A model generated the notes under the pieces. It had not been told where the DNA came from. It did no database searches and worked only from the letters and a program-made list of their open reading frames with translations. Below are positions 24,640 to 35,725 of a stretch of 64,000 bases of DNA, piece after piece. How positions within the stretch are numbered: position 1 is the first letter of the stretch; every line of letters begins with the position of its first letter. Made by a program: the position numbers and the translations under genes. The DNA comes from Kwoniella bestiolae CBS 10118. Taxonomy: Eukaryota; Basidiomycota; Tremellomycetes; Tremellales; Cryptococcaceae. The stretch lies in contig NC_089246.1 of NCBI RefSeq assembly GCF_000512585.2, positions 1,240,001 to 1,304,000 on the forward strand. Reading direction: 5' to 3'.

Positions 24640-25507
24640 AGTGTAGTCGTGCGGTTCTTGTGTGATAGCTAGGGTCGTAGAGTCAGGTGTTTTTATCGAT
24701 CAAGAAATTTGTATTATGCCAAAGATAATGCCATCTCCCATTTGTTTTTTATAGTAACGGTGAAAGTTGGGCATGGCTTATGTTACCGAGCACACCTGAT
24801 ACTGTAGCTGTTGCATGCGCGCAGCTTGAACGGCCTAAATGTAAAGCGGGCGGAGCACCCAAAAGACAGCAAGGCATAAAACACTACAGCCACTCAGCTT
24901 AGCAACTGTACCAGCACTGCCTCGTACAAGCTTAGTGAACACATTGCCAGCTTATAGTACCGCTTGGGCCACTGATGAACTTACCCTCAACGGGATGAAC
25001 AGCGCTGACTCGTTTTTGGCTCCATTCCATAGGGGAACGCAGTCCTTTCATTGATGATCTCTATGGGGAGGAGAAACGATGATACGGTAACGTGTTTGGT
25101 GAATCCTTTCGCCCGATCCCACCAAAATAGCTGTTAATTATTGGTTACCCTTATTGAATGGAGCGCACACACAAGCGTAACATTGTCAATGCGGCCTTAT
25201 ATCTTTTTCTCCTTGCATATTTACTTTTGTCCTGTCTCAGATGGTTATACGGAGTCACTAAAAGGACAACGACCAATCAATTGCTTGATCCCCTTCGTGC
25301 TCCTTTCATACATACCTCCAACACCGTCGAATGACTTGGCATGATCCTCTTTGAAAACCCCTCAAAAGGCTGGTCTGATCGAAGATTAACTGATGCATTC
25401 ATCTTCTGGTTGTTGAATTGATCATAGTCAGGTGTAAATATTGGGTACTTATCTTTAGAGAAATTTGAGTTTCACAACCCATCATCAATCGCTTAACGAT
25501 ACCCAAC
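24640..25507. other. Spacer between array members B and C
   Basis: 868 bases with no supported gene on either strand; short open frames show no similarity to the array proteins. Confidence 0.5.
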
Positions 25508-26249
25508 ATGTTGTTCAAATACTTCTCCATCCTAGCCACTTTGACAGTGGCTTTTGGATTGCCCTCCGATTTGACCGAGATCGCGAACCGCCAACAAGAT
25601 AAACCAACTGCTCTACTTCAATTGATGGTTGGTTCTCACTCCAAGTACATCAGTGGCTTCTTGAACAACGATACAGTCATGGGAGGCGAATGGATAAAAG
25701 AAGATGGAATGTTCACGTCAGATAAGTCGATGTACAAAAACATCGTGTGGCAGGAGAACAACGCCACTGCGGCGGCACCTTTCTGGTGGCTGATTTACGA
25801 TACGACTGTGAAGAAGGAGGATCTGAAAGATGAGCATATCAAGTATAATATGAGTGTGAGTGATTTGTCTGCACTTGTCTGAGGTCTGAGGCTGACGCCC
25901 AAGGTATGTGGATCTCAGTGCAAAGCCCAGCTCTTGGAAGGAATCGATAAAGCCGGATATTACAGCTTCGGACTGGATATCGAATCACCGTACCTCAGTC
26001 CGATACCTTGGGATGATTGGGACTCGGTCGTCAATGAAGCAAACGTCATATGCGATTCTGGCGAATGTGTTGCTGAAGATGGATGTAAGGGTCTGGAAAT
26101 GCCCAAGTGGAATCAAGCGTTTCTGGAAGATTATGCGGTAAGTCCACCTTGTCATGTTATGCTATCGATACCAAAGGCTGTTGGTTATAGCTGATCCATC
26201 GACTTGGTGATCATAGAAAACGGTCAAAAAGGAGACACAGGCTCCTTAA
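25508..26249 (+). CDS. Small secreted Cys-containing protein, array member C
   Basis: Exons 25508-25855, 25919-26137 and 26217-26249 give 199 residues. The signal peptide MLFKYFSILATLTVAFGLPS is followed by an N-terminal region with N-glycosylation sequons (NNDT, NNAT). The family block is PFWWLIYDTTVKKEDLKDE and IKYNMS; exon 2 then opens with Cys and continues to WDSVV, EANVICDSGECV, EDGC, GLEMPKWNQAFLEDY. Exon 3 adds only KTVKKETQAP. An alternative acceptor at 25904 would add five residues (VCGSQ); 25919 is preferred because all sisters start exon 2 with Cys. Four Cys in the C-terminal half fit two disulfides. Function unknown. Confidence 0.8.
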
Positions 26250-27042
26250 AATCGCAAGCCCCAGAATGCCTAAACACACACGGCAGGGCAGGTTGTTGGG
26301 AGCGAGCCGGAAGAAGTATTTATGAGATTGTACTTGTACCGAAATGAGATTCAGTGTCCTCTGCATCCAGGATATTGAGCTCCTTCTGCCGGGTAGTGTA
26401 CTCTTGCAAGGCCTATCTATCAGTTTTAGTCATTCTGAGCGCGATCCCAAACTATACTTAGCAGTGCAACCTCGTGGTATAACAACACAGAGTAGAAATA
26501 ATAACTGATGTTTTCTCCTTTCTTCACACTGGTACAGTTGGAGGCTCGAATCGACCGCTGTCCGCGATGAAACACTTAAATCAGCCGTTCGAAAATTGCT
26601 TGTTATGTAGTCATGTCGCTATCATACACAATGGACGGTACAAAGGTAGTCACACCACGTCACAGCCTCTTTCAGGAGTGACTCATGTCAATCTAGGCAC
26701 ATTCCTTTCATTGATTCTGATTCATTGCTCATCACAAGTGATTGTCATACGTGTGTCTTTGGGGATCTTATCAAGGAGTGCATTCAGGAGGTCGATGGGG
26801 GATTGTCGTGTGCGCGATCGTCGTAGCAGGATCTCAGGACAGAGGATCACCCTCGGGTCGAGATGATAATTCACTTTCATCAACCTAGTCTACGGGTATT
26901 TAAAGACTGAATCAACTCGTACACTTTTAGGTTAATTATCACTAACGTACTGTACGATACACTGAGTAGTATTGTCTTTCACCTAGCTTTCAACTTTTTA
27001 ATTCAATTTAGAATATATCAACTGGCGATTATATAGCTTAAG
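26250..27042. other. Spacer between array members C and D, with possible TATA element
   Basis: No gene supported. TATTTAAA at 26897-26904, about 140 bases before the start of member D, is a plausible core promoter element. Confidence 0.45.
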
Positions 27043-28102
27043 ATGTTATACAAATATTTTCCTCTCTTAGCTGCCTTAACATCAATCACCGCTCTCCCCT
27101 CCCCCGTCCCTTCCGAAATTGTCAAGAAGGCCGATGAGGCTGGATCGGACTCTATCATCGTGGAAGTCGCCTTCGCTCCGAATACAAGGTACGCTTCCAA
27201 GGTCGACAAGAACGATACGATCTGGGGAGGAACCGCAAACAAGCACTTCTCATATTGGGGTCAGCACCAAGGGAAAGCCTCGACACCTTTTTGGTGGTTG
27301 GTATATGAGGATGGGGTAACTCAGGAGACTGCCACCGATAAGAAACTTAAGTACAACATGAGTGTGAGTATATATGTTTTTTCATTGTCAGCAGATCAAG
27401 TGGTGTTGTCGCTGACGGTGTAATTGGTATATCCCATACTTATAGTGCGCAGCAGGAATACTCGACGAGCACAAGCCAGGCGATCATTTCACCTTTTCGC
27501 TCGATACTACTGCTGCATGTGTCCATCCCACCGGCAGTACGCAGGTCGACAACATCTTGACAAACGCAATAGTCATTTGTGACTCCGGTAAATGTGTCGC
27601 CGAAGATGGATGCGCCGGATTGGAAATCCCGCAATTCGATCAAACATACTTGGAGAACTCCTACAAACCTAAGACTTCACGAAGGTCCTCTGTCATCGGA
27701 TACAATCTGGCTATGTCCAATGTAGAATCCACCGATCAGGAGACTACCGAGGAAACCACCGACGAGACTACCGACCAGACTGCCAATGAGAGCACCGAAA
27801 AGCTAAAAGCTATCGGCAAGGCTTTGGTGGACACTGTCTCCGATTTGGTTGACGATGAGGATGGGGATGATCCTAAGCGTAGAGGACTCAGAGCCGAGGG
27901 ATTAAGTACCACTCTTTCTGAAACGGACGTTCATTCTGCCACTAAAGCCAATCCCAGAGGAAACGACGAGGCGCGCACTCGCAGGGAACACAGAGGTGTA
28001 TCTTACAACGTTAATGTGGAAGCTGAAGATCCACCCGAGGATGAGGAGGAGGAGGGGGGAGGAGGAGGAGGAGGAGGAGGAGGAGGAGGAGGAGGAGGAT
28101 GA
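27043..28102 (+). CDS. Secreted protein, array member D, with long Thr/Glu-rich and poly-Gly C-terminal extension
   Basis: Exons 27043-27363 and 27446-28102 give 325 residues. The signal peptide MLYKYFPLLAALTSITALPS is like members C and E. The family block follows: NDTIWGG, PFWWLVYED, LKYNMS, intron, CAAGILDEH, NAIVICDSGKCV, EDGC, GLEIPQFDQTYLENSYKP. Where C and E have a third intron and stop within 2-10 codons, D reads on for about 150 residues. The extension is rich in TTDET/TTEET-type repeats, then a mixed charged region, then EDPPEDEEEE and an uninterrupted glycine run encoded by GGA repeats (about 28056-28099) up to the stop. The extension is unique in the array. Function unknown. Confidence 0.78.
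28043..28099. repeat. (GAG/GGA)n microsatellite at the end of array member D
   Basis: A purine tract of GAG then GGA triplets lies inside the coding region and encodes Glu followed by a run of Gly. Slippage here changes protein length but rarely frame because the unit is three bases. Confidence 0.85.
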
Positions 28103-29050
28103 ATAGTCATGCCGTTTAAGCAGTACAATATCACTGCATGTCTAACAAACTCGTAATAGCGATTGCAATACAGATCATGCATCTACAACGCTAGTGAATC
28201 CGAGATTTGGCGAGCATCTATCTTTTTGACTCAGACTGCCTTTATAATCGCACTCTATGGAGTAGCCATCTACCGGTCTACGCGATACTTGTTTCATGTA
28301 CGCTCAAGATGAGCCCATGGAGCATTTATACATTGTTCCACAGACCTTGATCGTCTAAAATCGTTGCAAGCCTTGAACATGTCAAAGATGAGGACTTGAT
28401 GACTTTCATGTAGAGTTTCTTTACATCAATCCTCAGTGTCGTTCAGCACAATCAGAACTGGAAGCCCTGCAACACGACATGCAATCAACGTTCGACCGGT
28501 ATGATCAATCACGTGTACCATGTTTTGTGGCAAAGGAAGAGCAATCATTAATACCCGGATGCTTTAAAGGATGATATTATGACATGTTGCACTTATCTGT
28601 CTCACAGCAACATGTAACGACTAGCTCCATTGATTGTATTGGGAGGGTCAAAAATCGCCATCATAGGACTGATAGTAATTTTAAGTTTCATGCAGAATTC
28701 CATTGTACGTGCAGAGTTCCAGGAGTATATCGTGGATCAGATTGGACTCAGTAACGTCGATCCTGTATATCAATAAAGGATCTGACCGTTGGTCAAAGGA
28801 CGGCGTTTCTCGAGTGAGGATCCCAAATTTCAATGATTGCGTGTAGTTGAGCTGGAAAAGGGTATAAATGATCCATTTTTCCATTAAGTTCATAGTATCG
28901 TTCGCTCTTCGCTTCAAGTGTTTATTCGTTTCTTGCCTAGTGTCAATATCGATACAGTTGTACAGTACCTCTAGTTTTACTTTGACTTCTATTCTCTGCC
29001 TTGAACGTTCATACGTTACGTTACTTTGCCCTAACAGTCATATACTCAAG
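28103..29050. other. Spacer between array members D and E, with TATA element
   Basis: No coding region supported. TATAAA at 28863-28868, about 185 bases before the start of member E, is a plausible TATA box. Confidence 0.45.
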
Positions 29051-29817
29051 ATGATGTCCAACAACCTACTCGTTTTCTTAGCTACTTTGACAGTAGCCTA
29101 TTCCCTCCCTTCTCCAGACGAAGCGGCCAAGCGAGGACAGTACCAACCAGAAACGATCGAAGTGACCTTCCCAGCCTATTCGAGATACGTCAACCCCAAT
29201 AATCAGACCGATACATTTTGGGGACCTCAGAAGAAAGTTTATTTCTTCGAGACCGATCCTACTATGGCTAGATTGTCAGGGGAGGAGTTCACATGGATAA
29301 CATACGATAAGGCCAAGGAAGCGACCAAATTGGAAGATAAAGATAGGGAATATAATATGACGGTGAGTCCGAAATAACTGTACTGTACAGTATCTTACTC
29401 TGCCACTCTCATAGGCGGTTCTCACGAGACTGGGCCCGAGACTGTAATTGGTTGTTGGCTGATCTTCATCAATACCATGCTATGCTATGCTGTACTCTAG
29501 TGCTATGCCAATCTCCGCGAAGGTGGTCATTCAGGGGTCACACACGGGATCGAACTTGATACCAAGGCTCCATACATCAAATCCCTTTCCAACGAGAGTT
29601 GGGAAGATATGGTGAAGAATGCCAATGTCATTTGTCCAATAGGTGAATGCATCAAGGAAGGAGGATGCGAGGGTTTGGAGATTCCAAAGTGGAATCAAGA
29701 CTATTTGAAGAGTTACGTCGTAAGTTCTCACTTTGGTCGTACACTTCTGAGTGTAATGTAATCTGGCTGATTAAACGGATCACTTGCACTCTTTTCAAAT
29801 TCTCGTAGAAACCTTAA
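29051..29817 (+). CDS. Small secreted Cys-containing protein, array member E
   Basis: Exons 29051-29362, 29501-29719 and 29809-29817 give 179 residues. The signal peptide (NNLLVFLATLTVAYSLPSP) is followed by a KR site after EAA. The family block reads DTFWGP, FTWITYD, REYNMT, intron, CYANLREGGHSG, WEDMVKNANVICPIGECI, EGGC, GLEIPKWNQDYL. Exon 2 is 219 nt, exactly as in member C, and exon 3 encodes only KP-stop. Intron positions and phases match member C throughout. The two possible starts (ATG ATG) differ by one residue. Function unknown. Confidence 0.8.
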
Positions 29818-30230
29818 TTTCCCATTGGCTCATACCTCACTGCCCTTCTGTGTGGGAGAAGATCGGTACTGGATGGGGATGGTGATAGGATGTTGTCCTA
29901 CTCTTTTTCTTCATATACCGCTGCGAGTTCAGTATTTGTTTTTAGTCAATCTCACTTTAGTCGTTCTTTCATACATGACGGAATGCGATACAGTGAACTC
30001 CCGTCAGCTGAGATCTGCGCAGAGTTGATAATTTCGTGTCAAGAACAATTGAGCATGTCATATTGTACATATATGCGGAAGACATCAAGACCAATCCAGA
30101 TCAAATGCTACTATATGAAGGTTATGTTGGGTTTACAGTTCTTACTTGAAGTCGACCAACGCCATCCGGCGGCGACATGCAGCAACGCCTATGTATTGCG
30201 TAAGTCGATTGATGGTTTGAGCACAATCAC
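29818..30230. other. Convergent intergenic region (array member E / SRP54 3' ends)
   Basis: No gene supported; overlapping short open frames on the + strand continue antisense into the SRP54 Met-rich exon and are shadows of it. Confidence 0.55.
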
Positions 30231-32932
30231 TTATCCTCGTCCCATCATCTTCATCAGCTGGCTCATATCTGCGAATCGTCGTATAGTCAGCATTTTCCCA
30301 AGTACCGACGCAATTTCAGGGTCTTCGATGACTTACCAGGCATACCACCTCCGCCCATACCCATGTTCTTCATCATCTCTCCCATTTGGCTCATATCAGG
30401 CATACCACCTGCACCGGGCCCACCACCGCCCATCATATTTCGCATCATGGATCCCATGTCCATACCTCCTGGGCCACCCATACCGCCCATGCCTCCCATT
30501 CCACCCATCATTTCTTGCATCATCTTCTGGGCACCCTGAGGACCGGCTGCTCTAAGCTTTCGCATCATTTCGGGAGGCATTGCTTTCTGCGCGTGAGGAA
30601 TGGTGGCGTTAGCTTCGGAACACGAAGAGTACCCGGCGAGGACAAGGGGGCGGATGTGGAAAGAGACAACAGCGTGGGAGTGGAACAGAGAGGAACTGTA
30701 GGGAAGGAATGGCCGAAGAGAGGGAAAGAAAGGGGTAGAAGGGGGAGAGCGGGGAGAGACGGGTGAAGGGGGAGAAGGGGAGAGGGAGAGGGAGAGAGGG
30801 AGAGGGAGAGGGAGAGGAGAGGGAGAGGGAGAGAGGGGAGAGGGAGAGAGGGGAGAGAGGGGTCAAGAACAGTCACTCACTCGCATAGCCTCGATCTGAG
30901 CAGGCGAAGGTTGACCATTAGGTCCCAGAGGTTTACCACCGGCGGCAGCTTGCATCTTCTGCATGGCCGACATCCAACCGTTCGCACCGCCCGCTTGCTT
31001 GGCCATACCAGCCATCATCCTAGCTTGAGCCAGTAGTTCTTCTACTTCTCGTACGCTTGTTCCGCTTCCTCTAGCTACTCTCTTTGCACGTCGGTTGAGA
31101 CCTATGGGATTACCGGCTTTATCGAAGCTCACCTGGGATCACCAATTAGCTGGTTGCAGAAGAGAACAAGTGAGGGCAAGGTGTAACTCACGAAGATCAG
31201 ACCATCCGAATCCAGCTCATCCTGCCTCATAGCATCCGTTATATAAATCATCCTCTTCAATTTCGCTCCAGCCTCTTCCTCTCCACCTTCACCCATCATA
31301 CCAGCCGGCATACCAGGTATCATCGAAGCGATCTTCGACAAAGATCCCATGGACATTATATTTGATAATTGATCTTTCCAATCCCTTATCGTGAATTTAC
31401 CTTGTTCTAATTTCTTGGCTAGGTCTTTCTGTCTATCTGGGTTGGATCGAGCTATGTCTTGCCTATAGAGTCACATACCAAATGTAAGCTGAGGGATTCC
31501 CATCCACACTTGAGATTGGGGGAATGAGAGATTAGCTCACATGTGTTCTACCAATCCTTGCATATCTCCCATACCCAGCAACTTTGAGACAAAAGGCTGA
31601 GGGTTGAACTTCTCTAAATCGTGTAAATGTTCTCCTGTACCCAAGAAGATTATCGGCGTCTTCGTAGCGGCGACACTAAAAAGCAAGCTGAGTCAGCTCC
31701 CAGCACCAAATGCCATTTCACATCGGATCACAGCATAATATTCGTACAAGGGAAGATTACCGTCCTAATGGTAGAGCCTCACTCACGCAGAAATAGCACC
31801 ACCACCTTTAGCATGCCCGTCCAACTTCGTAACAATGATCGCTCCGAAATCCGCTGAATCCTTGAATGCTCTACTCTGACCTTCCGCCGCCTGACCTATC
31901 GAGGCGTCCAACACCATGATCGTCATATCTGGGCTGACGGCCGATGAGATAGCTACCATCTCCTCAAACAGCTCTGATTCCTGCTTGTGTCGTCCAGAGG
32001 TATCTACAATGATCACGTCGAATCGTTCTATATCACAAGATTCAAAACAGATGAGCTACTCATCCTACATGTCAAGAACGAAGGGATATCGTACCTTTCC
32101 TGAATTTCTCTACACCCAACGCAGCTATCGCTACTGGATCTGTTTCTGTGTAACTTCCATAGAAAGGTATCTTCGCTTTCGTGGCATTCCTACATGACCA
32201 AAACACATCAGCGATAGCCAGATAATACAAAAGAAAGATGGTGGAACATACTGCTTCAACTGATCAAAGGCACCCGCTCTGAATGTATCGGCACACACCA
32301 GACCAGTCTTCATCCCCCTTCTGGCATAATGAACCGCCAACTTCGTACATGTCGTTGTCTTACCGGCACCCTGTATACCAACAGCCATGAGGACGTTGGT
32401 TTTGCCCTTGACCGGTTTGTAGGGCTCTGTACCGGGATCTACCAGCGCTACTAGTTCATCAAATACAGCCTATCCACATGAAAGGCAGTCAGCTTGACCA
32501 TCCATGTTGTCCAGCGGGTAGGGAAAAGAGGAATAGAGCAGCTGACCTTCTGTACGACATTTTTCTTATTCGCTTCTTTTCCTCCGGCTTTCTCTGCTTC
32601 TTCTAAACTCTTCTTCACCTAGCATATACAAAATTGTAAGCTATTTGCGCAAGTGAATCGAGAATTAGCTAGCTCACCTTGGCTTTGACTTTCGTACGCA
32701 GCTGAGATACCAGCTTGACATTTACATCTGCTTCTAAAAGTGCTGCGCATAACTCCTTGAGTAAAGCGTCGATCACCTAGCATCATGATTCTGCATCAGC
32801 AATTGATCTCTTGTCTAGCACGAGTGGGTGAACAGCGATTGATCAAACACTCACACGATCATCTACCACTGTTGCCCTGGAAAGCTGGTTCAGCGCTCCA
32901 TGCAGCCTGGCTCCTAAATCTGCTAAGACCAT
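30231..32932 (-). CDS. SRP54: Signal recognition particle 54 kDa subunit
   Basis: Eleven reverse-strand exons: 32855-32932, 32678-32776, 32547-32618, 32252-32469, 32095-32189, 31787-32027, 31541-31675, 31192-31462, 30881-31132, 30337-30586 and 30231-30268, giving 582 residues. It starts MVLADLGARLHGALNQLS like all eukaryotic SRP54. The N domain is followed by the GTPase domain with GIQGAGKTTT, CADTFRAGAFDQLKQ, VDTSGRH, TKLDGHAKGGG and LGTGEH. The M domain holds RVARGSGTSVREVEELL and a Met/Gly-rich tail (MGGMGGMGG repeats) ending MSQLMKMMGRG. SRP54 binds signal sequences emerging from ribosomes and, by GTP-dependent pairing with the SRP receptor, delivers them to the ER. Intron 9 (30587-30880) is 294 nt and contains a long polypurine tract. 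Confidence 0.96.
30765..30862. repeat. 98-base uninterrupted polypurine (GAGAGG)n tract inside an SRP54 intron
   Basis: Only A and G occur on the + strand across the tract, mostly as GAGGGA/GAGAGG units. In the SRP54 sense direction it is a polypyrimidine tract just after the donor of intron 9. Such mirror-like tracts can form triplex DNA and vary in length. Confidence 0.9.
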
Positions 32933-33304
32933 GTTGTTCTTGTGTTTCGGACTATATGGAGAGAGAGATGGATGAAGCAGAGATGGATGGCAAATGCAAG
33001 ATTGAACATCAACATTACTCTTTGATCTGTCTTGTCAATAATCGTCCTCAGTCGGTCATTCGAGATGATTTCAGGTCCGGGTAACGGAGAATAGGCTCGC
33101 GGCTCTCTGAGCATTGTTGAGCGACATGCCTATTTTACCCCGCGCTTTGTTGTCAACCTGTCCACCTGCTCATTCACGTCGTTCAAGCGTCATGACCCAC
33201 CCATGCTCATATTCTGCACTATATGTGTACACATATCTCGTAGACAAACCAAGTCCTCGTAGTACGATTGAAAGGTAGCACATCAACAACAAACGCGGCA
33301 CAAG
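32933..33304. promoter_or_regulatory. Divergent promoter of SRP54 and the YIPF6/Yip4-like gene
   Basis: A 372-base interval between two start codons of secretory-pathway genes. No specific site was recognised. Confidence 0.4.
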
Positions 33305-34633
33305 ATGTCATACGACCGTGTAGGAACCCCTTCGCAGCAGCTCATGTGAGTCCTGCTATCCTTGTTTGTTACAGGATGATACATTTGACTGACTATACGT
33401 ATTCGTGAACGAAGCCAAGCAGACGACGATGATCTCGATACCCTATCTTTCTCTCACCCCAACCCCGCTTCCAACTCCAACGCTGGCCCCTCATCATCCT
33501 CGTCTCAACAGCAAGCTCAAGCGGGGCCATCCAACCCATCAGGCGTATCAGGCAGGATAGGCCAGTCCTCCCAACCTCGTCGAGAGAGGGGATGGGGAGG
33601 GGTCAGAACTGAGACGAGGTATACTGGGGAATCTACGCTGGATGAACCTGTTACTAAGACCATCGTGGGTTCCATTTCTTACACAGGACATCAATTGGAA
33701 TATATGATCTTGAATGGTTACATCATCTCAGACGCATACAGCAGGACAGCTGACATGGACGTATTAATAGATGAGAGATCTCAACTCGATATATGCCAAA
33801 CTTCTTCAAGTCCTCTACCCGCCAAAGGGAGGTGGCAATAATCAGTTACTTCGAGATTGGGATTTATGGGGACCATTGGTGATTTGTTTGACATTGGCTA
33901 TAATCTTATCGCTTGATGTGAGTCTGATTTCGGACTACTTTCCACTTCCGCAGATCAAGACTTTATCTTGACTTTTGTGACTATCAACCGATTGTGCTAA
34001 ACCTTGTTTTGATGCTATCTTAGGCACCCCAAGAACAATCAATGCAAGTGTTCTCATTGGTCATTTCGCTAGTGACTATCGGTTCAGTGGTAGTTACGAT
34101 CAACTCGAAATTGTTAGGTGGGAAAGTGTGAGTGATCGGCTCAGCTGTGTGACCATCGAGAAGGATCATCCAGAAGTGACCTAGCTGATGATAATCAAAT
34201 GTATGGAACAGATCATTCTTCCAAAGTCTCGTGAGTTTTCCATCTCCTTTTTCCGTAATTTTGTGATATGGACGAGCCTGGAAGTTACGGTCTGAGCTGA
34301 CAATAAACGAACATCATCCCAGTGCGTACTAGGATACGCTCTTGCCCCTATCCTGCTAGCTTCCATCGTCTCCCTACTCGTACACACGCTGTTCGTGAGG
34401 ATACCAGTCAGCTTAGCATGCTGGGCATGGTCCGTGTGGGGTGAGTCAATCGTTCACTCATCGACGTGTCTCCCTCCATGATAGCACAATTTACTGACCT
34501 TGGTACCATTCGCCATACAGCCTCAATGAACTTCTTCACCGGCACGAGATTACAAGAATCACGTACTTTCCTTGCTGTCTATCCTATGTGTTTGTTCTTC
34601 TTCGTATTCGCTTGGATGATCATGATCCAGTGA
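33305..34633 (+). CDS. YIP4: Yip1-family Golgi/ER membrane protein, YIPF6/Yip4 type
   Basis: Exons 33305-33345, 33415-33664, 33771-33917, 34024-34127, 34212-34230, 34323-34440 and 34521-34633 give 263 residues. The cytosolic N-terminus (about 1-110) is Ser/Gln-rich. It is followed by TLDEPVTKTIMRDLNSIYAKLLQVLYP and LLRDWDLWGPLVICL, the hallmark of YIPF6. Five hydrophobic segments follow, with INSKLLGGKVSFFQSLCVLGY conserved across a 19-nt microexon and LAVYPMCLFFFVFAWMIM at the end. Family members sit in Golgi/ER membranes, interact with Rab GTPases and help vesicle formation. The acceptor at 33414 (GAAG) is weak but is the only one that keeps the acidic ADDDDLDTL run in frame. Confidence 0.9.
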
Positions 34634-34834
34634 TGGGTCGGGATATCTATATAATATCCATCAATCTACTCCAGATGGAATATATAGAAAGAGAATTGTG
34701 ATAAAGATAGATAGTATCATCATGCATACATACAACGAGTCGGTCTACAAGTATCACAAGAAATCTGAAAAAGGGTATACCGGAATGTCCACATGATCCA
34801 AAAACCGCTGAGCTTAATTTAGCTAATTTGCAGT
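34634..34834. other. Convergent intergenic region (YIP4-like / myosin light chain 3' ends)
   Basis: About 200 A/T-rich bases, no gene seen. Confidence 0.5.
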
Positions 34835-35725
34835 CTAAGTGGATAGCTTATCTTCCCTCTCTTCTTCCCCATCGTTCACTCTAAGTACCTTGGCAAATTC
34901 CACATAATTGAACCGACCTTGACGATCAGTGAATGGACCCGAGAAGAGCCTCTCGATCTGTGCGAGATGACAATGACCATCAATAACTTATGTCTGTCCG
35001 TCCTTTCGTGTGATTTGCTGAGGAAGATGAAGGGTAGATGGACAAGGCAGCACTACAACTCACCTCCCTCTCATCCATCCTATCTCCCATCTCACCCAGC
35101 CACCTCCTTACCTCCTTAGTATCGACCCACCCTTTATCTCCTTCATCAAAGCACGCAAAGGCCTCAATCAGTTCACGTTCGTTATCCAGTTGGATGAGGT
35201 GTTCGCCCATCATACTGAGGAATTGGGTGAAGTTGATCCCTTCAGTTGCTAGGCCTTTGGTCGAGCCTGGTCGGGAGGTTAGGAGGGTCTGTAGGAGGGT
35301 GGGGGTGGGTGTTTGGCCTATTCCATGTCGATATGGATCAGCATATGTACTCAAAGCAGTCTATCACTATCGATATGAAACATCCTTGGATATCTGTCAA
35401 TCCAGTAGATACAACTGGCCCCAACGACGATTCAGTACCAGAGAGGAGAAGACCCACCCAAATTACTCAACATCACTTTCAAATCCCCCTCCGTCACCCG
35501 TCCATCCCCATCCTGATCAATCATCGTAAACGCCTCTTTGAACTGCTTGACCTGCTGCGGCGTGAACATCGTATATGCCCCTCCGGAGGGTTCTCGTCTG
35601 CCTTGAGATGATTTGGGGATGTTGGAGGGGAGTCCTCGACCTAGAGTGGCTGCTTTCGACTGAGGGGCAAATATCGATGTCGGTATCAGCCATCACACCT
35701 TAGTTGGATCGAATGTGCTCACCAT
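34835..35725 (-). CDS. RLC1: Myosin II regulatory light chain (EF-hand)
   Basis: Reverse-strand exons 35723-35725, 35458-35659, 35064-35317 and 34835-34957 give 193 residues. The first coding exon is the ATG alone; the intron (35660-35722) follows at once and SKAATLGRGLPSN begins in exon 2. EF-hand 1 is intact (DQDGDGRVTEGD). The rest matches the regulatory light chain order: FKEAFTMIDQ, INFTQFLSMMGEHL, AFACFDEGDKG, WLGEMGDRMDE, GRFNYVEFAKVL. RREPSGGAYTMF corresponds to the phosphorylated RATSNVFAMF of animal chains, so Ser26 is a candidate regulatory site (inference). The protein binds the IQ motif of type II myosin and serves the cytokinetic ring. An acidic tail (GEEEREDKLST) ends the protein. 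Confidence 0.88.

Noticed and set aside
26536..26560. GGCTCGAATC resembling a tRNA B box
   Set aside because: No A box at the right distance and no acceptor-stem pairing around it.
26567..26866. 99-codon + strand frame between array members C and D
   Set aside because: No signal peptide, no family motif, no splice context; random open frame.
30565..30876. Reverse-strand frame encoding Leu/Ser/Pro repeats (LPSLPLPSLSLS type)
   Set aside because: It is a translation of the polypurine repeat inside an SRP54 intron and has no protein character.
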